Source of the DNA: Lacrimispora indolis DSM 755
GTDB taxonomy: Bacteria; Bacillota; Clostridia; Lachnospirales; Lachnospiraceae
Reading direction: 5' to 3'
DNA length: 64,000 bases
Assembly (NCBI RefSeq): GCF_000526995.1
Contig: NZ_AZUI01000001.1
Location: 4,506,001 to 4,570,000, forward strand
A program made the position numbers and the translations under genes. Each line of letters starts with the position of its first letter. Position 1 is the first letter of the stretch. The notes below the pieces were generated by a model. It was not told the origin of the DNA and made no database searches. It worked only from the letters and a program-made list of their open reading frames with translations. Below are positions 50,003 through 56,620 of this stretch, in pieces.

Positions 50003-50751
50003 TTTTGGAAGATACCAGACAGCAGGAAAAGAAGCATGAGACTAAGCATGAGTACTTCCGACGTGTTGGAATTCATTATAATCGAACAGCTTTATATTGC
50101 GGGGATTATACTCTCCCGGCTAATCAGAGTGTTTGTATAGACACCAAAAAAGATATTCATGAGCTTATCGGTGATATCCAGGTTAAGCAAATGCCAAAAA
50201 AAGAAGTGAAAGATAAAGTGTATGAAATCTGTGAAAATAAGCGAATTTCTTTTGATCTTGCTAATGATGTATATCATGCGATTTGTGATGATGACACAGA
50301 TCGATTTGCAGAAAAAGATATTAATGAGGTTTGCTGCAAATATGCCATACCTGAGGGCATCATAGTCTTATTTCAGGCTCTTTATGTTAAGCGACACGGA
50401 TTCTTTCACCGGGGGCTTAAAAGGGCGCAGAATAGTGGAATACGGCTTTACATTTTGGTTGAGAATGAAGACAAGGTTACTTCCTTAGATGATTTATTTC
50501 ATTGGCATAATCCCAGGCTTGATAAGTTGGTTAACAGTAATCAGATGTTGGGTTTTTGGAAAAATGGTAAGCCCATATATAAGAAGGTCAGGAAATATCC
50601 TTATGCGGCTACCGGAGAATGGTTAGAAAAGGCTTGTCTGACTATGGAATTAAAATATGGTTGTAAGTTTCTTTTCTGCAAACCGGAAGATTCCGGGGCT
50701 AAGATTTTAGAACTTTTAGGAGTGAATGAATATGCAGAAAAGACCTCCTAA
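49996..50751 (+). CDS. ERCC4-like phage nuclease
   Basis: A 251-residue protein starting at TTG nine bases after AGGAGGTG. The first 70 residues show a restriction-fold nuclease pattern of the ERCC4/XPF type: LILEDTRQQ, then CGDYTLP and VCIDTKKDIHEL, with acidic and Lys residues in the order E, D, D-x-K. The later half has a second structured part without known domain. Similar proteins in Lactobacillales and Clostridia phages are thought to process branched DNA. This could serve as resolvase for recombination intermediates. Confidence 0.72.
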   Translation: MLILEDTRQQEKKHETKHEYFRRVGIHYNRTALYCGDYTLPANQSVCIDTKKDIHELIGDIQVKQMPKKEVKDKVYEICENKRISFDLANDVYHAICDDDTDRFAEKDINEVCCKYAIPEGIIVLFQALYVKRHGFFHRGLKRAQNSGIRLYILVENEDKVTSLDDLFHWHNPRLDKLVNSNQMLGFWKNGKPIYKKVRKYPYAATGEWLEKACLTMELKYGCKFLFCKPEDSGAKILELLGVNEYAEKTS

Positions 50752-51205
50752 GTGCTGTTATCCAGATTGCTTTAATTGCCCTTATATTGATTGCAGATAT
50801 GATCGCCTGGAAACAAAAGATTTCTCTGAGTCTAATAGCCGAGATTACGAACATTTTGAAGCGTGGAATGGTAAAAAATTGCACAGAAATGCTGGAAAGG
50901 AATACTATAGTGGCCGTCAAACGGCGGCCCAAAGAACAAGCAGAAAATATGTTGATCGGCATGAGTATAACCAATCTTATTATAAGTTGTATCGGCAAGA
51001 AATTCTGGATAAAAGACGGGCTGAGTATGATACGGATAAAAATACAAAAAAGTGTCGGAAATATGTAAAATCGCATTCCAGCGAAAGAAAACAGTATCAA
51101 AGTGATTATTATCAAAGAAACGCTGAAAGGAAACTGGAATATGCGCGGTTAAGATATCATCAAAAGAAATCTCAAAAGCAAGTGGAAATTGACGGGAGGG
51201 TGTAA
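50732..51205 (+). CDS. cysteine-rich, basic hypothetical protein
   Basis: A 157-residue protein. The N-terminus has four or five closely spaced cysteines (KCCYPDCFNCPYIDC), a likely zinc site, and the rest is Lys/Arg/Tyr/Gln-rich helix, probably nucleic-acid binding. The start ATG with AGGAG nine bases upstream is used; one six bases earlier is too close to the ribosome site. No family known. Confidence 0.6.
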   Translation: MQKRPPKCCYPDCFNCPYIDCRYDRLETKDFSESNSRDYEHFEAWNGKKLHRNAGKEYYSGRQTAAQRTSRKYVDRHEYNQSYYKLYRQEILDKRRAEYDTDKNTKKCRKYVKSHSSERKQYQSDYYQRNAERKLEYARLRYHQKKSQKQVEIDGRV

Positions 51206-51207
51206 AT

Positions 51208-51972
51208 ATGACACATAGTTTTGACTCTGAGATAGCAGGAGAATATGGGATTTTAGAAGCAGTTCTCCTCAATCATATTTTTTATTGGATTGAAAAGAAT
51301 CGTGCAAATGAACAAAACTTTTTTGATGGTACTTATTGGACGTATAACAGCACAAGGGCATTTAATGAATTATTCTCTTATGTATCTGAACGGCAGATAA
51401 AGAATGCGCTGAAACATTTACGAGAAGAGGAAGTTATCATTACCGGAAATTATAATGAGAATGCCTATGATCGTACTTTGTGGTATGCATTGTCCCAAAA
51501 GGGATTATCCATTGTGCAAAAACGTCCAATGGAAGAGACAAAAACGTCCAATGGAAAGGGCGATAATGTCCGACCTATACCAGATATAAAACCAGATAAT
51601 AAACCAAATAAAGAACCAGATAATAATACAGTATCTAACGATACTGTTCGTAGCACTGACGTGCAACGCGTCATTGGGGCTTGGAACTCTTTGCCAGCAG
51701 TGAAGCATGTAACAAGATTGGTTTCGGAATCACAACGCTGTGAATGGTTAAAAGTTCGGATCAGGGATTATGGAATTGATGATGTTCTAAAGGCCATCGA
51801 AAACATTCGATATAGCCCGTTCCTCCTTGGGCAAAGCAAGGGAGGCTGGGTCATTACCTTTGATTGGTTTATCCGGCCAAACAACTTTCCAAAAGTGCTT
51901 GATGGTAATTATCTTGAAAACAAGCCAGAAGATCCGGAACCTGTAGATGATGGTGGAGAGGTATGGCAGTAG
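51208..51972 (+). CDS. phage replisome organiser / winged-helix initiator
   Basis: A 254-residue protein. The N-terminal winged-helix part (EYGILEAVLLNHIFYWIEKN, TYWTYNSTRAFNELFSYVSE, QIKNALKHLREEEVI) is typical for phage replication initiators. A Pro/Asn/Lys/Asp-rich linker follows (about 108-150), then a DnaD-like C-terminal domain (WLKVRIRDYGIDDVLKAIEN, WVITFDWFIRPNNF). It is followed at an overlap by the primase-helicase, so it probably opens the origin and loads that enzyme. The linker DNA carries direct and inverted repeats resembling an origin, like gene O of lambda. Confidence 0.82.
   Translation: MTHSFDSEIAGEYGILEAVLLNHIFYWIEKNRANEQNFFDGTYWTYNSTRAFNELFSYVSERQIKNALKHLREEEVIITGNYNENAYDRTLWYALSQKGLSIVQKRPMEETKTSNGKGDNVRPIPDIKPDNKPNKEPDNNTVSNDTVRSTDVQRVIGAWNSLPAVKHVTRLVSESQRCEWLKVRIRDYGIDDVLKAIENIRYSPFLLGQSKGGWVITFDWFIRPNNFPKVLDGNYLENKPEDPEPVDDGGEVWQ
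51517..51647 (+). other. candidate phage replication origin inside the initiator gene
   Basis: Two 18-bp direct repeats CAAAAACGTCCAATGGAA (51517-51534 and 51539-51556) are 22 bases apart, thus in different reading frames. They are followed by two 13-bp AT-rich repeats AACCAGATAATAA (51590-51602 and 51614-51626), 24 bases apart, and by an 8-bp inverted repeat ACAGTATC/GATACTGT (51628-51647). Repeats plus an AT-rich tract in the initiator linker are the layout of lambda-type origins. Confidence 0.55.
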
Positions 51973-54002
51973 GACAGAAAGTATTCAAACCTGATGAAAT
52001 CCGAAAAACAATCAACGTACTAAAGCCAGAGGGTGAATTGTTTGAGGTCCGTTGTCTGGAGGCAAATGGCCGGAAAGTATACAGCGGATACTTTAAATCT
52101 CAGGAATCCTTGATTGACCAGCTTTGTAGGCTGAATTCTACAGACAGCAATATTTACATAACCCTGGGAAAGGTAAAAGAAGATTGTTATTCACGGGAGC
52201 AGCGAGAAAAGTTCGTCATGAATGCTAAGAATACAACGAATGACAATGATGTTGTGGGGTATAAATGGCTTTTCATAGATGTTGATCCTCAACGGCCGGC
52301 CGGTGTATCTAGTTCGGACGAGCAGTTACAGGTGGCAAAGGAACGTGGCAATAAGATTTATGTGTTCATGAGGAATCTTGGATTCAATGATCCGGTAACG
52401 GCATTGAGCGGTAACGGTATTCACCTGCTTTATCGGATACAGATTGCCAATAACGAGGAAAACAAGGCTTTGGTTAAAAAGTGCTTAGCGGCGCTGGATA
52501 TGTTTTTCAGTGATGATGAACTGAAAATTGATACCACAAACTTTAATCCTTCCCGTATTTGTAAATTGTATGGGACCATGGCCCGTAAGGGTAGTAACAC
52601 GGAGCAGAATCCCCACAGGCTAAGCCATCTGCTTTCAGAGGGGAGCAGGGAGCCAACAGATAGGATATACCTGGAAAAGCTAGCTTCAATGATTCCAGAG
52701 AAGCAGGAAAAGCCTCAGAAGTATAACAATTACAATCCCAGGGAGTTTGATTTAGAGGAGTGGCTACAACGGTATAATATCCGATACAGAAAAGCCAGCT
52801 ATAGTGACGGGACTAAATTCATTCTGGACGAATGTCCTTTTGACAGCAACCATAAAGGGAAAGATGCTTGCATTTTTCAGACTCGGTCCGGAGCCATTGG
52901 ATTTCATTGCTTTCACAATTCGTGTTCGGATAAGACATGGCAGGACGTGAGAAAACTATTTGAGCCAGATGCTTATGAGAAGCGGCAGCAGGAGTATGAA
53001 CGGAAGATCTATTCAAGGCTGCCAGTTCAGCAAAGGCCAGTTCAGAGTATAGTTCCGGTTCTAGGGAATCCGGTTTTCTTCACAGCGAGGAATATTCTGG
53101 ATTTGCAGGTACCAGAGGAACGGTTTGTTAAAAGCGGAATTGCTGACATTGACAAGAAGCTTAGGGGATTGAAGAAAAGCTATGTTACAGTTATGTCTGG
53201 TTTGAGAGCCTCCGGCAAATCTAGTGTCATATCTGAAATGGCATTGGATGCTGTAGAATCTGGAAATAATGTCGGTATCTTTTCTGGGGAGCTGGCTCCT
53301 AAGAATTTCATGAGGTGGATGGACCTGCAGGCAGCCGGAAAAGGGTATACGGAGCCTACGCAGTTTGAAGGATATTACAACGTCTCCAGGAAATATAAAG
53401 AGCAAATTGCAGAATGGCTAGGGCAGCATTTCTACCTGTACAACAACGATTACGGCAATGATTACCGGGCGGTGGCAGAACAATTTGAGAAGGCCATTGA
53501 GGAAAAGAAACTGGACTTACTGATTTTAGATAATCTAATGGCATTCAATATCCTTTGCTTATCAGATAACAAATTTGAAGCACAGACGGCCTTCATTCTG
53601 GATATGCAGCGGATTGCTAAAAAACATAATGTTCATGTGCTATTCGTGGCACACCCAAGAAAAGCAATGGGATTCCTGCGATTAGATGATATTTCCGGAA
53701 CTGCGGATCTGGGGAATGCCGTTGACAATGCTTTAATAGTCCACCGGGTAAACAATGATTTTAAGAGACTTGGCAAGCAGATGTTCGGGTGGAAAGATGA
53801 TAACCCATTATTCAACGCAACCAACGTAATAGAAATCGCAAAGGATCGTGATGGTGGTACACAGGATCATTTTGTACCACTGCATTATGAGCAGGAGACC
53901 AAGCGACTGAAGAATTATCCGGCCGAAAATAAAATCTATGGCTGGAATAAATCAGATGATGGGTTCCTGAATGTGGAGCAGGGCGAGATTCCCTTCGATT
54001 GA
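51963..54002 (+). CDS. primase-helicase fusion (AEP primase plus RecA-type helicase)
   Basis: A 679-residue replication enzyme. N-terminal archaeo-eukaryotic primase-like part: the metal motif LFIDVDPQRP (about 98-107), the later SGNGIHLLYRI and CKLYGTMARKG. A zinc-finger-like segment follows (CPFDSNHKGKDACIF, then FHCFHNSCSDKTW). The C-terminal part is a DnaB/RecA-type helicase with Walker A GLRASGKSS and Walker B DLLILDNLMAF, then the sensor region LFVAHPRK. Both activities are in one chain, as in many phages and plasmids. It overlaps the initiator gene by ten bases and probably replicates the phage genome. Confidence 0.88.
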   Translation: MAVGQKVFKPDEIRKTINVLKPEGELFEVRCLEANGRKVYSGYFKSQESLIDQLCRLNSTDSNIYITLGKVKEDCYSREQREKFVMNAKNTTNDNDVVGYKWLFIDVDPQRPAGVSSSDEQLQVAKERGNKIYVFMRNLGFNDPVTALSGNGIHLLYRIQIANNEENKALVKKCLAALDMFFSDDELKIDTTNFNPSRICKLYGTMARKGSNTEQNPHRLSHLLSEGSREPTDRIYLEKLASMIPEKQEKPQKYNNYNPREFDLEEWLQRYNIRYRKASYSDGTKFILDECPFDSNHKGKDACIFQTRSGAIGFHCFHNSCSDKTWQDVRKLFEPDAYEKRQQEYERKIYSRLPVQQRPVQSIVPVLGNPVFFTARNILDLQVPEERFVKSGIADIDKKLRGLKKSYVTVMSGLRASGKSSVISEMALDAVESGNNVGIFSGELAPKNFMRWMDLQAAGKGYTEPTQFEGYYNVSRKYKEQIAEWLGQHFYLYNNDYGNDYRAVAEQFEKAIEEKKLDLLILDNLMAFNILCLSDNKFEAQTAFILDMQRIAKKHNVHVLFVAHPRKAMGFLRLDDISGTADLGNAVDNALIVHRVNNDFKRLGKQMFGWKDDNPLFNATNVIEIAKDRDGGTQDHFVPLHYEQETKRLKNYPAENKIYGWNKSDDGFLNVEQGEIPFD

Positions 54003-54018
54003 GAGGAGAAAGGGTGAT

Positions 54019-54444
54019 TTGAATACTTACGTAATTACTTTGTCAGGATATGATATGCCGGCAACTGCTTACGGTGAAACACCGGGAAAAGCTAAGTATA
54101 ATTTTTTCTTAGAAATGGGAGATTTTTTTGACAGTTTTGCAGAGTTTTTACGATTTGTAAAAAGTATAAGACTGGTCCATAAATTCAGACCATGTGATTT
54201 GTTTGGTGACGTTGAACAATTTGAGCAAATGAAAGAATACCGTAATATCACGTTTGCGTTCATGGGAATGAAGGTGATTTTGAAATCCAAAAGCAGAGGA
54301 AATATTAAAGGAACCATTGTTGGTTCAAATGACAGTATGAACCTGGATATATGTTTTGATGGAACCTGTCACAAAGAGAATTGTCACCCACATTATGAAT
54401 TGATTTATTTAGATAATAGTGGAAACATTATAGCCGAATTTTAA
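54019..54444 (+). CDS. hypothetical protein, 141 residues
   Basis: The start is TTG after AGGAGAAAGGG; there is no ATG or GTG nearby in frame apart from one within the helicase end. The product begins NTYVITLSGYDMPATAYGE with a pattern of short beta strands, and the C-terminal part has Cys and His residues near CHKENCHPHYE. No recognised family. Confidence 0.62.
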   Translation: MNTYVITLSGYDMPATAYGETPGKAKYNFFLEMGDFFDSFAEFLRFVKSIRLVHKFRPCDLFGDVEQFEQMKEYRNITFAFMGMKVILKSKSRGNIKGTIVGSNDSMNLDICFDGTCHKENCHPHYELIYLDNSGNIIAEF

Positions 54445-54481
54445 TCGAGAATTAAAAATCAGGATAGAGAGGAGTAAAGGT

Positions 54482-54685
54482 ATGACAGAATATTTAGCGG
54501 AAAGAACCCTTGCAAATATGAGATTTGGCTTGTCCATAACAAAGCCGGGAATAAATGCTGTGAAAGAGAAGATGGCCCTTGAAATGGCTATAAGTGCTTT
54601 GCAAAAACAGATTCAGGCTCAGCCAGTAAATGATGGTGCATTCGGGAAATGCCCGGATTGCGGGAAGAAGATTCAAAATTGTTAA
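54482..54685 (+). CDS. zinc-finger-like hypothetical protein, 67 residues
   Basis: Helical first 45 residues and a C-terminal Cys pair motif CPDCGKKI. Ribosome site AGAGAGGAGTAAAGG. No named family; many phages carry such tiny zinc proteins near replication genes. Confidence 0.6.
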   Translation: MTEYLAERTLANMRFGLSITKPGINAVKEKMALEMAISALQKQIQAQPVNDGAFGKCPDCGKKIQNC

Positions 54686-54710
54686 ATTAATATTTTAAGG
54701 AGGAACGCAT

Positions 54711-54875
54711 ATGGAAGCTGATGAAAAGGTTGTTATAACAAAAGAACAATTAAGAGTATTGAGAGACGGCCTGTGTGTGTGGAATACAATTGTACTAAAC
54801 AGTTTAACCGAGAGAGGGCGAACAAAATTGTACGATGCGCAGGACCTAGTGGAAAGGCTGTGGAACAACAAATAG
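54711..54875 (+). CDS. hypothetical protein, 54 residues
   Basis: Short frame with AAGGAGGAACGC in front of ATG and stop TAG. The product is helical and charged (KEQLRVLRDGLCVWNTIVLN, then RTKLYDAQDLVERLW). No family known; the strong ribosome site and its tight position before the recombinase gene support it. Confidence 0.65.
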   Translation: MEADEKVVITKEQLRVLRDGLCVWNTIVLNSLTERGRTKLYDAQDLVERLWNNK

Positions 54876-54891
54876 TAGGGAGGAGTGTAAA

Positions 54892-55809
54892 ATGCTTTTC
54901 TATGAATATTTTAAAAGTTGGTTCGAAGCATACAAAGCCGGAACGGTGGCAGAAGTGACATTGTCAAAGTACCGGATGACATATATGCGGCTGAAAGAAC
55001 TGGCGCCTACACTGGATTTAAAAGTAATAGGGCGCAGGGAGTATCAGCAATTAATAAATGACTATGCGCTTACGCATGAAAAGCAGACAGTCATGGACTT
55101 TCATCGTCAGCTGAAAGCGTGTCTCCTGGACGCTTACGACGAAAAGTTAATAGAGCGGGACCCTACGCGGAAAGTAGCAATCCGGGGGAAAATGCCGGCA
55201 GAAAAGAAAATGAAATATCTCAACAGAGATGAACTGGAAAAACTGCTGAATGTGTTGCCGCTTCATCCTGATCGGGTCGGATTCGATTGGCTTATATTGC
55301 TTCTGGCTAAAACGGGACTAAGGTTTGCGGAGGGGTTAGCATTAACGCCGAATGATTTTGACTTTGCCAATAAAAAGATAAGGGTAAACAAAACCTGGAA
55401 TTATAAATCTGCAAATGGAAGATTCATGCCTACCAAAAATCAATCCTCTGTAAGGGAGGTAACAATAGATTGCGGTTTGGCAGAACAGTTTGAGCAGTTG
55501 ATCAAAGGATTTCCGGCAGATGAACCGTTTTTCTTTGATAAGGCAGACCGGATATTTAATTCTACCTTGAATAATTATCTGGAAAGATATTGCAGAGAGG
55601 CAGGCGTGCCGGTGATATCCGCACATTGTTTAAGACATACACACGCTTCCGTCCTGCTTGCTGCCGGTGTGTCAATTCCGAGCGTTTCTAAAAGATTAGG
55701 ACATTCGAACGTCACTACAACGCAGGATACATATATCCACATCATACGGGAGCTGGAGGAAAAAGATAAGAATAAAGCAATGGACTGCATGTCCAGTTTG
55801 TGCGGATAG
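54892..55809 (+). CDS. tyrosine recombinase (phage integrase family)
   Basis: A 305-residue site-specific recombinase. N-terminal SAM-like core-binding domain (about 1-95) and catalytic domain with the tyrosine-recombinase set: Arg in KTGLRFAEGL, His-X2-Arg in HCLRHTH, and GHSNVTTTQDTY with the final nucleophile Tyr. It could integrate or excise DNA, or resolve multimers. The prophage already has a serine integrase at its left end, so this one is unusual in the middle of the replication region. It may be a Xer-like resolvase, a mobile passenger or the relic of another phage. Confidence 0.92.
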   Translation: MLFYEYFKSWFEAYKAGTVAEVTLSKYRMTYMRLKELAPTLDLKVIGRREYQQLINDYALTHEKQTVMDFHRQLKACLLDAYDEKLIERDPTRKVAIRGKMPAEKKMKYLNRDELEKLLNVLPLHPDRVGFDWLILLLAKTGLRFAEGLALTPNDFDFANKKIRVNKTWNYKSANGRFMPTKNQSSVREVTIDCGLAEQFEQLIKGFPADEPFFFDKADRIFNSTLNNYLERYCREAGVPVISAHCLRHTHASVLLAAGVSIPSVSKRLGHSNVTTTQDTYIHIIRELEEKDKNKAMDCMSSLCG

Positions 55810-55820
55810 GAGGTGGCGGA

Positions 55821-56321
55821 ATGTCGCGTGATGTTTGGGGGACTTATGTTTCTCCTGATGATTACATAAATGCCGCAAAATCGGGAATATGCAGGCAGAC
55901 GGTTAATTCCAGGATTGCAATGGGGTGGAAAGCAAAAGATGCCATTTCTGCCCCTGTAATGGCAACGAGTGAAGAATACAAGATATATAAGCAATTAGCA
56001 GAAAAGAATGGGATTGGTGCAAATACCTACAAGCGGAGAACACAAAGAGGCTGGACGCTGGAGGCCGCAGCAGTTACACCACTGGTCAGCAGAGCGGAAA
56101 GCATTGAAAGAACCAGAAAGACGAGGCAAAGGGTAATCCCCAAAGACTTGGTAATTCAAGCAGAAAGTAACGGGATATGTTACCACACTCTATACAGCCG
56201 CCTGCAGATGGGGATTCCAGCGGATCAGGCTGCAACAAAACCAGTGGTTACTGCCAAAGACCACCCATGGAGGAAAGCCGAAACTGATAGAATAAACTTA
56301 ATAATGCAAAAGCAATGCTAA
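55821..56321 (+). CDS. protein of three HTH-like repeats
   Basis: A 166-residue protein built of three similar units of about 35-45 residues: AKSGICRQTVNSRIAMGWKA (unit 1), AEKNGIGANTYKRRTQRGW (unit 2) and AESNGICYHTLYSRLQMGIP (unit 3). Each has Gly-Ile, then Thr, then Arg and a Gly-Trp or Gly-Ile, followed by an Ala/Pro ending, like small helix-turn-helix modules. Multiple units suggest binding of repeated DNA sites. ATG after AGGAGGTGG is the start. No named family recognised. Confidence 0.65.
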   Translation: MSRDVWGTYVSPDDYINAAKSGICRQTVNSRIAMGWKAKDAISAPVMATSEEYKIYKQLAEKNGIGANTYKRRTQRGWTLEAAAVTPLVSRAESIERTRKTRQRVIPKDLVIQAESNGICYHTLYSRLQMGIPADQAATKPVVTAKDHPWRKAETDRINLIMQKQC

Positions 56322-56369
56322 TAAATAAAGAAAATTGGGATATCCGGCTGAGCCGGAGGAAGGGGGAAC

Positions 56370-56549
56370 ATGGAAAATAATAAAGTTACTGTCCGTTGGT
56401 GGGATGGTTATATGGAGGATTTTGAAGCTACAGAGGTGAGATTTGGGAGTGATTTATTATTCCTTCGCTTGACAGATGGAAAGAACAGACAAATACCGTT
56501 ACGTGGTGTAAGGTGGTTCGGAATGAGCCAGGAAAGTCACCAAAACTGA
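56370..56549 (+). CDS. small Trp-rich hypothetical protein
   Basis: A 59-residue frame with GGAGGAAGGGGG before the ATG, directly after a hairpin TCCGGCTGAGCCGGA (56343-56357). The product begins with VRWWDGYMEDFEATEV and reads as a small beta barrel. No known family. It precedes the first of the structured leaders. Confidence 0.6.
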   Translation: MENNKVTVRWWDGYMEDFEATEVRFGSDLLFLRLTDGKNRQIPLRGVRWFGMSQESHQN

Positions 56550-56566
56550 AATTTGATTTATAAAAA

Positions 56567-56620
56567 GAAAGGAGCCGGAACCTTTCCGGAAAACAGGCGC
56601 GCCGGGTTCCTTTCGAAAAA
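56567..56620 (+). promoter_or_regulatory. structured leader L1 before the helicase-methyltransferase
   Basis: GAAAGGAGCC at 56567-56576 pairs with GGTTCCTTTC at 56605-56614 (one G-U), enclosing a CCGG/CCGG stem-loop and the palindrome GGCGCGCC. The sequence GAAAAA then leads to the ATG, which has no adjacent ribosome site. L2 (60287) and L3 (63302) have the same design and length. Confidence 0.65.
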
